Of a stretch of DNA of 64,000 bases, positions 51,124-63,720 are shown in pieces. Numbering within the stretch: position 1 is the stretch's first letter; each line of letters opens with the position of its first letter. The notes beneath the pieces were generated by a model. That model saw nothing but the letters and a program-made list of their open reading frames with translations. It was not told the origin of the DNA and ran no database searches. Source of the DNA: Trichoplax sp. H2 (lineage: Eukaryota > Placozoa > Uniplacotomia > Trichoplacea); assembly GCA_003344405.1 (NCBI GenBank), contig NOWV01000062.1:124001-188000 (forward strand), written 5' to 3'. The position numbers and the translations under genes were made by a program.

Positions 51124-53784
51124 GTTGGTGAGCTCAACGACAGTAGACGATAATCTCCAATAAATGCCAGTGATAGTTATTGAATAATAGACGAATCAAC
51201 TTGGCATGGGAGTTATTAATCCCTTCAAATACAAATCAAACAGCTAGAAATGTTGATATCCTAGTACTAATCCTCCTTCCAGGCCATTCCAGCTGCAAGG
51301 AGACTAACGAAAACAAGAGAATCACCTTGCAAGATCATTGATGAAAGTATCCGTCGGATGCCTGTCCGAGAATCAGTTTCGGAAGGACAGCGTGCAGTAC
51401 ACTTCCAATCGAATCTGTAATTAATTATGCTGTATATGCGGAAAATGGCGGTAATATAGACGAGTATGTACGTATATATATAATATATATATATATATAC
51501 CAATTTACAGAATTATACTTAACACTATAAAGGATATCTCTAAGTATAAGTACGAAGTGACAGTGATAATTAATATACTGTACTATATAATGTAAATGAA
51601 GTCAAGTAAAAAGTGCAAGTATATATAGAAATATTACTCAAAAGCATGGAAAGACCGATAGAATCAAATGTTAATTATTATATATTTAATAGTAAGTAAC
51701 GTAATAAGGAATTACAGTACGCCAAGTGTAATAAGCGGACTTTATACTAGTCTTTAATAACTTTTTGTTCAGTTAATTGCAGAATTTATTCTTATTTCAT
51801 TTAAATCAGTATTCGATAATTAGTGTGATAATATGGACAAAAAATTAACATTAGAGAAAAATGAGGTAAATCAATATTATTTCTCAAATTGCCCCTGATT
51901 GGGTATAGTGAATAACCCTACTAGAATCCATAGAATCTATATATTAAGTAACGCGAGAACATCTGTACGCTATTTAATAATTTCAATGAAAAAAACAGCG
52001 CTAACATTTCCGTAATAACTCAGAAAGCAATTTAAAAAATGAGGATGTAATCGTGGGTGTTAGATAATATATTCAATTTCATTAAGCCGCAAAAGCATTT
52101 TTAATGTTTGAGTAGTGTATAGTCCTAGAGATTTGTTTCCTGAATTTGTTGATATTATCTGTTATTCATTTAAAAAACTCATGTAATAACCTACGGTTGC
52201 TAACGGAGCAAACAGCCCAACGTTACATGAATATAGGCAGTCCCTTTTGAGATACATTTCTATGCATAGTAGAATAATAATTGTTAAAAACAGCGTTTAC
52301 CTGTATAAAACAAGTTTTAATTATCTATTCTATTCCATTATATTATCGATCGTATGACAGCAATTATATATTGACTCAATAGATTACAACAGTTTTTATT
52401 AAATGGCGGTACTACCAAAATTCTCTTTCATCATACTATACTGTATATAGTAAAAACTACAGCAAGATTTTCGTAAAATTCTATGTAATATAAAATCAAG
52501 AGTGTGAAATTCATGCATATGATTACGATATTTACGCCATCATAGGTTCAAAATCAAATTGATGCAAAAGGAAATGATAGACCTTACTATCGCTGGATAA
52601 ATATTATACAGATATCCAGTAGATAGCATATACAACGTGTATAGTCGATATAGCTATGCTAATATGAGTAATATAGCTTAAGTGTGTAGGCTTACTGTTT
52701 AGTGTATACCACAACCAACAAGACTCATCGAATATTTAATTAAAGTATCTGCAAGTATCATTCAGTAATGTACAATATACGGTATACAATCACTAGAAAA
52801 ATATGGCCAACCCCTCCAACTTCATTACCAATGACAAAAATAGGATGTATCTAAGGAAATGCATTATAGGGTAGAAGTGTTGTTTTAAGAAAAGAATCGT
52901 ATTTTGCATAGATAATATGATAAAATAACGATATCAATAACAAATAGAACATATTTACCAATAGTAATATTAGTATACTGTACTACAATAGTAACAATGC
53001 ACTTTTGCATGACCTGAATCAGTAGGAAATTGGTAAATTTTCCTTCGCGACAAAAAATAGGTATCAAATGCTACAAATTAATATCGCGCTTAAAAATCAA
53101 AAATAATGAACCATTTGTCAATCCATCATTATTCACTAAAATTTAGAATGGATTAATCACTAATAATATACGAGATGTTAAAATGTATAATGAGTCTTTT
53201 GTAATATGACTTATTTAAATTCTTTTCTTAATTATATGCAAATTAGGAAGTCATTATGTCTTATAATTATAAGGCCGTGAGTATTTTAATTAATTAGTGA
53301 ATTGATATCATACTATAGTAGATTTTAAACCCTTAGATACAGCTTACTTAAAATACAAATAAATATTCCTTTACTATATTTCTACCCAGGAGTTAAGAAT
53401 TACATTAGTACAGTGTGTAACATAAAACCAAAAACTGTATTTGGCCATAGCCGTGATCAGTAACGACCTTTATCTACATAGCACCAATAGTACAAGTACA
53501 CCATTTCATCATTACAACATTTCGTCATAACAACAATCATCCATGACGACTTAATTTAAGTACAACGATTATTTTACGTCATACGAGTAAACTCGTAAAG
53601 TCCTTACTTCATATTGCTATTGCACTTCCAACACACATCACTACTGCACCTAGAAGCAATTGCTAAACGTACTAATACGCGTAAATTCTGCTATGAAGTA
53701 TTATTAGCATTTCGGTAATTTCGTGGAAGATTTATTACTTCGCCTTAAATATTATTTATAAATTAACTCCAATCATTTAGCAAG
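51124..53784. other. Intergenic region between divergent PIGQ and the GPCR gene
   Basis: Should contain both promoters. A less AT-rich patch at about 51270-51420 holds the end of a minus-strand frame (51267-51503), possibly a 5' untranslated exon of PIGQ. A (TA)n run is at about 51474-51499. The remaining 2.2 kb is AT-rich with nothing recognised. Confidence 0.5.
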
Positions 53785-54918
53785 ATGGTTGTAATTGTTA
53801 CAACAATACACCTTATCAACGAAAGTCCGGTAGCAAAATTATTGGCTTGGATAGGCGGTCCTCTCGGTGTAGCGGCTAATCTATACGTTTTACTCTCATG
53901 CATTAGAAACATTCATAAATCTAGCGTAACTTCTAATTCCAATACTTCTAATCAATCACTGAATAAATTAAGTATTATTATGAAGAAGAGTCGTATTGGT
54001 AAAGTACCATCGATATTTTTCATTAGTTTAAGTCTAGGAGATCTGCTTATGTCGACTTATTTAGTGATATTGAGTGAATTCGATAGTTATTACTCATCTA
54101 TGTCAATTAATGTTTCACTTATCAATAGTAATAATCTCATCGATAACTTTTCAATAAATCTACACAACTTAACGTACGAACAGGGTCAAATCATCGAAGT
54201 TGAACAGTTAAAAGTACTTACAACTTGGCTACTATCATCAAACTGTCTACTTTTACGCTTTTTAACAGCAACTGGAACAAGTGTTTCGATTGGAACTACC
54301 TTGGCTATTACATTAGATCGATACTTTGCAATAGTTTGTCCTTTAAATGTTGATCTTCGATTTACTAAATCTCGCGCTATTAAAGTTTGTACTTTAATTT
54401 GGTGTTTCGCAATTGGACAAGGTATCATAGTGATCGTGATTGCAAAAATTACCGTACTGTATGCCACTGATATAAACTGGTATCCAAGATTATGTATCAT
54501 CGGTAATATCATGAATACAAGTGTAAGAATATTTGCAAGTATTATTTCACTTATTTGTGGCTTATGTCAGCTAACTGTTTGCATATTATATTACAAAATA
54601 ATAAGAACTCCAGTGTCGTTAACAGCGGTGAGTAATGCTAAGCAGCGGCAAAAATTGGGTATTACATTAACTGGGGCTATTATTAGTACGAACGTATTAT
54701 TCTGGATTCCTTCAATAATCGTGGCTTTCCTTCATGTTGGTAGCATCACATGGTTACGTGAACACTTTGAGAACGGTGGTATTGGACCCATTAGTATGAT
54801 TTTATTCTATATAAATTCATTAGTAAACCCGATCGCATTTATTACTGTATCCATTACAATTGGTTACATACACATGAAAAATGCTAAAATGATAAGCCCA
54901 GCAATCATTCCCAAATAA
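53785..54918 (+). CDS. Class A (rhodopsin-like) G-protein-coupled receptor, intronless, LGR/relaxin-receptor-like TM region
   Basis: A single exon of 377 residues with seven hydrophobic helices. Helix 1 carries N32 (GVAANLYVLL). Helix 2 has SLSLGDLLMSTYL with D86; this wording recalls glycoprotein-hormone and relaxin (LGR) receptors. C154 begins helix 3, which ends in the intact DRY motif (178-180, LDRYFAIVCPL). Helix 6 has FWIPS where CWxP is usual, and helix 7 has NSLVNPIAF (344-352), keeping NP but with Phe for Tyr. There is no leucine-rich ectodomain and no signal peptide is evident; the N-terminus is about 15 residues. The first intracellular loop is unusually long (about 41-75) and rich in Ser/Asn, and the first extracellular loop (about 97-150) is also long. 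The tail is short, about 17 residues. The ligand is unknown. A possible AATAAA lies at 55226-55231. Confidence 0.9.
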   Translation: MVVIVTTIHLINESPVAKLLAWIGGPLGVAANLYVLLSCIRNIHKSSVTSNSNTSNQSLNKLSIIMKKSRIGKVPSIFFISLSLGDLLMSTYLVILSEFDSYYSSMSINVSLINSNNLIDNFSINLHNLTYEQGQIIEVEQLKVLTTWLLSSNCLLLRFLTATGTSVSIGTTLAITLDRYFAIVCPLNVDLRFTKSRAIKVCTLIWCFAIGQGIIVIVIAKITVLYATDINWYPRLCIIGNIMNTSVRIFASIISLICGLCQLTVCILYYKIIRTPVSLTAVSNAKQRQKLGITLTGAIISTNVLFWIPSIIVAFLHVGSITWLREHFENGGIGPISMILFYINSLVNPIAFITVSITIGYIHMKNAKMISPAIIPK

Positions 54919-57900
54919 CATCAGAGCAAAGTAGTAACAACTAACCGCAGAAACTGATCACATTAGATTTAATTTAGCATCGATGCACCGTAATTAATAG
55001 TTTCTAAGATCATAGTACTCACAAGATTTTAAAGGATGAATAGGATGGTATTCACTGTATATTATGTCACCCATTTACGGTTAGATTAAAAGCATTATGC
55101 GAGCGATAATATAAATCAAACCGTAGAAATAAGCGATCTGTGGTAAGTTTATCAATGCATTAATTTCATGTATCATGTAAATATGAGAATGTTTCGAATA
55201 GTAGATGAAATCGTTATCTATAAGTAATAAATGTATAAAATTGATATTCGCCATCATGTTTCATCTGAAATTATTATATTGTACTCCTATATTTTTAATC
55301 CTAAAAATTATGAATATTTTAAAATTAAGCACTAAACTGCTAAAGGTAGAGCATTAATTGTTACTGTTTTACCAATTACTGCATCAGTTATCACCTTTTA
55401 CGTCTACATTAGGTTTAAATTTTCAAATCTATTGATGAAATCTATATCATAAACTACCAAAAGTAACAATAACCTAATAAATTATAAAAGCACTAAAATA
55501 AAAACAAATCATTTACTTCCTAAAATGGTTATAATTAATTATTTTAGATAATGATCTACTTATTTAATAAAATATTATTGAAAAAATTTCCATATCAGCA
55601 GAGAGGCCACAGTACCTGCATTTATAAATAAATATTCCCTAAAGATTCGGAAATATTATATAAAAAAATCACTACTTTGATATACAGTAATCATCCCACA
55701 TTGATAAATTATAGCATAATTATTACATATCTTAGTAAAAGTTATTAACCAACTTACATTTATTAATAACGCTATTGTTAAAATTACATGTAGAGTATTC
55801 ATATGATGTCTTCCAGCGATTTTCCTTGCCATTTTCGTTTAGTAAATGATTATTATAAATGAATTATTATAGATGTGCCGCAGCAAGTAATCAATTTCTT
55901 TCGAAAATTATCGCAGTAACTAGAGCCTTACAAAAACAATTGAAGAAAAACTGAATATGTCTGTATGGCGTAACTACCATCTACTATTCATCATATAATT
56001 TAGCTAAAATATTCACAAAATTTATATTCTTTAGGTCAATTGAGAAATATATTCTTTTCCCTATGTAATGACCTAGTAATAGTCTTTTACTATAACAATT
56101 AATTTTTAACAGCTTTATATATAAATCTATTTATCGAGTGTGATGTGATTAATATTACTATTACAATCGACAAGGAAATTAAAACTACTACAAGAAAATT
56201 AACACTATGAGCCTGCTATCAGGTTTGTCATCCCATATCTAGCTACAATACGATTCCAAATACTGACGATCTTTTTATTTTCAGCACGTTAAAGTAAACC
56301 ACTAGTCTCTCTTAGATAAAATTAAACTTAAACTCGTAAATTTTTAGTTACTAATGCACAGATAATATAAAAGTATGTATAGCATCATAGCTAACGATAT
56401 CATGTAAGGAATATCAAAGTATGTTAGTTGGCGAAAGTAAAGAAGCGTTAGTTTACAAAATTCATTTATTGGTAGCTACATGTAAGATTCAACAATTTCA
56501 TAAGGTATAAAAATCATGTCATAAAATTAACCTATGTTTACTAACCTCTAACATGAGATTGAATTGAGCTTATATGATTTTCGATAAATCCATAATAATA
56601 AATTAATACACACTTGCATAAAAATTAATCTTTTAATTTAAAGATTGTCTTAGCACGGTATAATAATAGAGCATAACTTATTATTGTTTACATTGCTAAT
56701 AAATCAAGATTTTATACCATGTCCAAGGTTTGTATAGTCGATAGTGAACGGCTTATTCAATTAAACTACATTCATAACGCAACCTTTTAGAGCATTATAA
56801 TTAAATAATTTTACTATGACGTTAAGGCTAAACAATAAAATTCGAAGCTAAGAGTCAAATAACTACAAATTGAGAAATTTAAAAGAATTACAGGAAAGTG
56901 AATTTTGACGATACACCAATATAATACAGATTAAATACTGACGTTAACGTAATAAAAAAGTCGAAACAAATCTAATTTTAGCTTGTATTGAATTAATTTT
57001 TATCACAATTCTAGTCATACTACGGTACGGAGTCTTCCAAATAATAAATAAAAAAGCTTTAATATTAACGTTAAGTAGCGACTAAATTACTGTCACGTTC
57101 TGTAATAGTTACATAATTAGTATGTTACCTTCTTTCTATATATGGTTAAATATCACGATGTTATCACGTCATGCATATATAGATGTAGTTATGGTACTAT
57201 ATTAAGCTTATCTATATATGTATTCTCATGTTGCCATACTTGGCATGATAGTCTATTTGTAATGTCTAAACTAGGGAAACCTTTCTGTTAGTGATGATCT
57301 TGTGATCTACGTTAGTAGATCAAAGGTCACAATAAAGAAAGTATATAAACTCTTCATTTTAACAATAAAGTTAGTTCTTCAACTTAATTACTGGGTCTCC
57401 TTGCTGAGTGCAGATCTAGTACTTGTTACAAAATTTGGAAGTTGTAACAATTACATTTACGCCCTTCATTATAGTCTGACTACAGTTATAATATTTCAAT
57501 ATGTTTAAATCTGAGAATTGTAAAAGTTTAAGATTCAACATTAAACTCTTATTAAAAGCGGAGAATTAAAAATAACTCATTTTCATCTCTAATTATATGA
57601 TCGAAGGCTATCATCCATCGTTATTTATACTTAATTTTTTGATCAATATTGATAAGCTTTATCAGGAACATCACTAGCAATCATTATGTGTAGTAATATG
57701 TATATGCAGTAGCAATATAATATTCTAATAATTTCTCACGGTGTTAGAGGCCACCGTTAAGTATAAATACGTTGCATTGATCGTTGTACAGTTAATAACT
57801 TGCCATTAGGCTATAGATTGTAAAAGTAATTCATTTTCCAGTAAGGGCAAGCGAATTAGTTAGAGGCTTCATTTATAAGCGAGCTCAAAGGTCAGGTCGC

Positions 57901-58459
57901 ATTATCATCACCACTCCCTCGTGTTATATGCATGCTCTAGTGTATTTTAAAATAGAGCAGAAAGTGATATAAATTTTGGTCTAAGAATATACCGCAGCCA
58001 TGTCATTTATTAGCATTAATTTCCATGTACAGTATCTATATATATGTATATATATACTCTGTAGCTGCTCGCGAATATAGATAAAAGGTATAAAAGCGAG
58101 TTACTGTTTACAATAAAGAGAATTCATTATTTTATCGTCTACGAATGAGGAGAAGATCTCTATCGTTCCAACCGTAAAACTTAAGGAAAAAGCTTATAGT
58201 TGCCACGGGAAATTAATCTTGATACTGTAAGTTACTATATTCTATATGAGCAAAATAGTCAATTATTCCCAAATGGAAAGTATAAGTAGGCATCTATGAC
58301 GTCAGTATCAGCATATCAACAGTGAACTGCCAAGTAGAATAATATATTTCAGCACTATTCTGTAAGCAAAATTAGCCAATGCAGAAATTTATAGGTAGTC
58401 ATCGGGTAAGCTCAATTTGGCTGCATACTACCATTTTGTAAGCTATTGACATCAACACA
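54919..58459. other. Gene-free stretch downstream of the GPCR
   Basis: About 3.5 kb of strongly AT-rich DNA. Only short frames, none with a motif. A candidate AATAAA at 55226-55231 may end the GPCR transcript, and a small (TA)n palindrome lies at about 58032-58057. Confidence 0.5.
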
Positions 58460-58921
58460 GGAATGTCTAGTCGACATTATAATAGTATATAGCATGTACT
58501 TCAGAAAATGGACGAAAATATCGAGCTATTAATTTACCCATTTCATCATGCATATCCGATGATTGATCACTATTTCAGCATGGAATGCAGAAATGGCTCA
58601 TTTCAAGGGTTAGAAAATAACATTTCGTTATTAATACAAGTTTTTACCAAGGTACAAACAACTAAAATCAGGCATCGGCTTTGCCTAGGAATGTACATTA
58701 TAGTCGACAGTATAATAGTATGTAGCATGTACTGCAGAAAATGGACGAAAATATCGAGCTATTAAATTTACCCATTTCATCATGCATATCCGACGATTGA
58801 TCGCTATTTCAGCAAGGAATGCAGAAATGGCTCATTTCTTGGATCAGAAAATAACATTTTGTTATTAATATAAGTTTTTACCAAGGTACAAACAACTAAA
58901 ATCAGGCATCGGCTTTGCCTA
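58460..58921. repeat. Tandem duplication, two units of about 230 bp
   Basis: Unit 1 (about 58460-58686) and unit 2 (about 58689-58921) both run from AGGAATGT through AGCATGTACT(T/G)CAGAAAATG and CATTTCATCATGCATATCCG to ATCAGGCATCGGCTTTGCCT. They differ by a modest number of substitutions and small indels. An 85-codon frame spans parts of both but is explained by the repeat. Confidence 0.88.
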
Positions 58922-59195
58922 TACTGTACTATATATTTTTACCACCTGATTGAACATGTATAGTCATTTTTGCACAAGTTAAGACGATCATCCCAGTTCA
59001 TTCTCCTTTTACTGTATACGGTGATATATGCAAGAGGATACTGTATGATACAGTCATTCTGTATGACCCCTTTCACTGAACTATTGCGTTTATAGAGTTG
59101 TACTGAAATCACTCCATGAAGCTGCAGCAGCCCTCGGCCGCAAATACTTTGTTTATAGTCTAACTTTCGATCATCTAACGATAAGTTTATGTTTT
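58922..59195. other. Probable DPH7 upstream region
   Basis: Short intergenic stretch before the DPH7 start codon. It contains several ACTGTA/TACTGTA motifs (58921-58930, 59010-59015, 59039-59048) and no clear core promoter element. Confidence 0.4.
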
Positions 59196-61825
59196 ATGGA
59201 CTCAACTTGGTATCCATTGCAGCAAATAGACACCGAATATAGTGCTGATAGTGTTGAATGGTGTCCTCATCAAGCATTCGATGACGTGGTTGTGTGTGGC
59301 ACTTACCAATTAGCTCAGAATGATGGTGGAACAAATTCACGCTTAGGTCGTGTGTTATTATATCAATTGCAAGATGATCAACATTGGATCGAGCACAGCA
59401 GAATAAATACTCCAGCAATTTTAGATATGAAATGGTAATTTAATCCTATTGATATAATTATAAATGTGCACTGAAGTCTCCATTTCTACTCAGTACTCCT
59501 ATTTGTGTATGTGTAGTGCTGGCACGAAATGAAATTAACCTTAAGATTGTACTGCTGTAAACTCAAGGTGCTACTGTAGGGAAAACACGTTGTAGGGCAA
59601 TTTCAGATGAATAATGTTTGTATAGCTACAATTTGAATAGTACAAGGCTGTAACCATGTTCGTAAGTTAATAGTATTCTACCGTAAACTGATCGTTTTCG
59701 TAAAATCTTTCATTATTGAAGGCTAGCTGGTAATCGATTTTATACGCAATTACAAGCTCTGCACTATGTGCATTAAGTTGTTTTGCCCAGTTTTGTAAAA
59801 TGAGTGTTGTCATTTTGACTAGATAGCGGTAAAGGATGAACGTAAGATAAGGCTTGAATGTCATTTCAATTAATTATTATAGTAAAATGTCTGGAAAAAA
59901 TAGTGTAACAGAACTTCAACTTCTTGTAAACTGTTATCAAGGACTGTCTACCTTCAGGGGTAAAGCTGTCTAACTTCTTGTCACAAAATTTTACGATTTA
60001 TACGTAATCCTACAATTGAACTTGCAATTTGGACTGTCTTCATATTATCTAGTAACTTTAAAGCTAACTTTTTTGGGGAGGGGGGGGAGAGAGGCTGCAC
60101 GATAAACAAAATTCAAAGTGTTTATAATAGCTAACAGTAAGCCTACCATCGTTTCATTGTACTCCCTTTAGGTGCTGCCAGCAAAATTTACCTGTGATTG
60201 CTTTAGCGGATGCCGCTGGATGCGCTTCACTCTATTCTATTGCTGACGATGAAGGAAAAATCGGAGTTAGCCGTAAAAATAATCTATAACTAAACTTTTG
60301 TTCGATCTCTAATAGTAGCATAGTACGGAGGTATATTAGATATTTTATACCAATCCAGCTCGGTACTTCAGTATAACGGGTAATAATTAACCTTAAATAC
60401 ATGTATATTATCATGAAATATTTCATTTTACGGCTTTAATGTAGTTAAATCTTTTAAATTCTTGCTGCTTCGATTCGTCAGCTTTGGCTCTATCATTAGA
60501 TTGGTCTTCGCGATGCAAGTATGTTAATATATTAATAAGCTACTATTAAATGCGTCAACCATGAATTATGTGCGACCATAACAGATTACATGATAAACAG
60601 ATACTAGATCTTTTGCACGAATGTAATACGCGTATACCTACCTACTCAAGAAATGCTCAAGTTTAGAACTTGAATAATCCATGACTTGTTGATGATACTT
60701 ACCGCATACAGTGTTACAGTATCTTGACTAAGATTGTTTACTACTAAAAATTCTAACAAGCTTTGGTTCTGAATATCCATCAATGATAAGAAGTTAATTT
60801 TTAACGTGCTTATTATATAATTTTATTCATAAAGTGCAGATCGATTAGCTGTTAGTGATTCTACAGGGAAACTAAATATATTTCAAGCTGGTTCTGGTTC
60901 CTCATTAACTGCAGATCGGCGATGGTTAGCTCATGATTATGAAGCTTGGATAATTGCATTTGATCGATGGAATGATAACATTGTATATTCAGGTAGGTTA
61001 AAGTTTGCATTATCCACATTACATAAATAATTTCTAATTTATGCACAGAGGGTAAAATAAGCTAGCACTATTGTACATTAAGGTGGTGATGATTGCAAGC
61101 TAAAAGGATGGGATCTTCGGACAGAATGTTCAAGTGCAGTATTTACTAGCAAGCGGTTAGTGATTGAAAACAAATAAGCTCACTTGATGACCTAAAATCA
61201 TTAATGTTTTATCTATTTTAGTCATTCTATGGGCGTTTGTAGCATTCACTGTAATCCACATAAAGATTTTATCATCGCAACCGGAAGGTAATACCATTTT
61301 AACATCTATGTTATATATATTCACCCAACAATAACAATTCTTTTAACTACATTCCACTCTAGCTATGATGAAAATATTTTCATATGGGATAGTCGCCATA
61401 TGACTAAACCATTGAGCCGTATTGAAGTTGGGGGTGGTGTGTGGAGACTGAAATGGAATCCGAATATACCCGATATTTTACTTGCAGCATGTATGCATAA
61501 TGGCTTTTCCATTATCAGTTTAGAAAATTATGACGGTAAACTTTGTTGAATTATTTGTCTTGAATGTACTAAAATCTGTGTAAAATAACTTCCTTTTATT
61601 TCTAAAACGCGTCCTGGAATTATAGAACCTACGATTGTTGTTTCATATAAAGAACATAGCTCCTTAGCTTACGGTTGCGACTGGAAAGTAATGAAAGAAA
61701 AATCTGATCAAGAGCAATCGCCAAAGCCTTCTAATGAGCTAAAATGTGATCAACTTGTTGCATCATGCTCGTTTTACGATCATTCTCTTCATCTATGGTA
61801 CTGGAGGACTGGCGTAAATTTGTAA
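59196..61825 (+). CDS. DPH7: Diphthine methyltransferase, WD-repeat protein (DPH7/WDR85)
   Basis: Eight exons: 59196-59434, 60172-60265, 60445-60518, 60835-60992, 61083-61155, 61222-61287, 61363-61535, 61626-61825. Phase is kept, giving 358 residues. DPH7 is a cytosolic WD40 beta-propeller that removes the methyl ester from diphthine methyl ester on elongation factor 2, the step before final amidation to diphthamide. Family landmarks: DTEYSADSVEWCPHQAFDD and VVCGTYQL near the start, TPAILDMKW, LALSLDW, SDSTGKLNIF, EAWIIAFDRW, VYSGGDDCKLKGWDLR, SMGVCSIHCNPHKDFIIATG, SYDENIFIWDSRHM, GGGVWRLKWNP, LLAACMHNGF, and SCSFYDHSLHLWYW at the C-terminus. The start fits the family's short N-terminus. Exon 4 begins at a less usual AAAG acceptor. 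Intron 1 contains a G-run at about 60075-60094. Confidence 0.95.
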
Positions 61826-63261
61826 AGCTTGCGAAAATTTTAAATGAATTCTATTCAAAGCATACATACTCGAAAAGTTGTCCACTCAAACATGGTAATA
61901 ATTCGATAATGATTTCAATAATGTGCTATTGGGACTTTACTTTTTTCGTTTCGATCAGTGCTTTGCACTCTCATTGTAAATAAAGAATTTTATGATACCG
62001 CTTGACTGAAAATTTGTTTACAATATTCTACCTGTTGATGAGTATTAGCATCATACAGTATATATCTTTGCTATATGTATCCTAAGAACTGATTCAGAGT
62101 ATAACCGTACTTTAAATGTAGTTTGTAGAAAGTGCTTTCATGCTCAATATATTATGGATGCTTTTTTAAGCCTTGTACTTTTTAAATACTTAAAATTGGT
62201 CTATAGTAAAGTAACTCGACTTTGGTCGTTAATTTAAAAACGGTAGATGTAGCCAATTCTGTACTAGCAAAGTAAATATTTCAGAACTTTGCAACGTAAA
62301 ATCCTTTGAAATGACCCTTGCCCGGATTTTCTGTTTACTATATGTAATATAGTCAAAGAGTCATTTTATAATAATTAATACAGATTAAATTAAATGAATG
62401 AGTGAGTACGTGACCAAAATCCACAGCAAATTTGCAAACTATTATTCACTCCTTAACTCGAAATAAATTTTTTTAAACAAATGCAGTGCATAATTAGTTA
62501 ATTATTAGATTTTTAAAGCGAATTTTTAGTATGTATACTATGGAAGTAACTTTCTCCATTTTTATCATTACTGGTAACAGTAATATAAATTAAAAGTTCG
62601 CTTTTACGCGGCTTTAGTATAGCTAAAGATTGCAGTATTTTCGCCTTCTCTTAAGAAAAAGATTTTAAATTTACATTAAAGTATGATCGCTTCCAGTTGC
62701 TTTACTAATAGTCATCAATTACAATTAGTAAACTATTTCCTACTACTTATAGTTATAGCTAAAAATAGATTTGACAGCAGAAAATTATTTTAATAGTTTC
62801 ATTTGCGTATTTAAATCAATTAATGTGTAACTGTTTAGAAGATTCTCCTATTGATGAGGAATGGCCCAACTGCATAATTATTCTACGTAATCCATTAAAA
62901 ATAAGTTATTTGTGCAGTAATTCCGATTTCTAGAAAGTTAGAAAACGCATCTTCCTCTTTTCATTTAAGCATAAAGTTGAGAATTTCTGTTCAATGCTCT
63001 GCAATTGTAACTAACTATAGCTTCTTCCTGTTTCCACGCTATGGTTTTGCTATTTTAAGAAAAGTAGTAATCATGATACGAGTATATTCTTCACAGGATG
63101 CAATTGACCTTATGGAAATGCTAATTCTTATGAAGATGTTGGATACAAATTGATTTAGTTTTCCTCGTCTATTTTGTTTTTAATAGAATTAGACCGAAAC
63201 CTGTGCTGATAATTAAGAAAATTTCTTATGATATAGATTGAGAGAATAATTAATAAAAATA
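61826..63261. other. Intergenic DNA after DPH7, no gene seen
   Basis: AT-rich. Apart from the candidate polyadenylation signal near 61979, no exon-like segment or clear repeat was recognised. Confidence 0.5.
61979..61984 (+). promoter_or_regulatory. Candidate polyadenylation signal of DPH7
   Basis: AATAAA about 155 bases downstream of the DPH7 stop codon, a usual distance for a short 3' untranslated region. Confidence 0.5.
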
Positions 63262-63720
63262 GCTCTTGCGGTTTATTGTTAATAGAGTTCAATCAGTAGC
63301 TGTATGATATTCTTCTTATGGCGGTAGATTGAAAAGGACAATTAAAGGAAGCTCTTGCTGCTTATTGCTATCAGAGTTGAATTGAGAGCTGGATGATGTC
63401 TTTTTACTTACGATAGACCATTGAAAAAGATAATTCAAAAAAATTCTTAAAAGTTTATTATTAATAGAATTCAGTCGGAAGCTAGATTGATATTTTTTAC
63501 ATATGGTAATTGATTGAAAAGGGTAGTTAAAGTATGCTCTTGCAGCTTAACGTTAATAGAGTTAAAACTTAAAAGTCGGGGATCATAATTTCATTTCTTA
63601 GGTGATAGACTAATAGTGCAAGCTGTTACAGCTTATTGTTGATAGAGTCAAAATTGGAAGTTGGGATAAGATTTTTCCATAGGATAATAGAAGTCATCTC
63701 TTGCAAATCTACACTAATGG
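63262..63720. repeat. Degenerate minisatellite, period about 75-95 bp
   Basis: The block GCTCTTGCGGTTTATTGTTA followed by ATAGAGTT recurs in altered form at about 63262, 63351, 63442 (weak), 63536, 63622 and 63695. Spacing is roughly 89, 91, 94, 86 and 73 bases. Between blocks a second shared element, GATTGAAAA(G/A)G(A/G), recurs in the first four units. Copies are well diverged, so the array is old. Confidence 0.7.

Noticed and set aside
59194-59418. Minus-strand frame over DPH7 exon 1
   Set aside because: It is a shadow of the plus-strand exon, which has clear family conservation.
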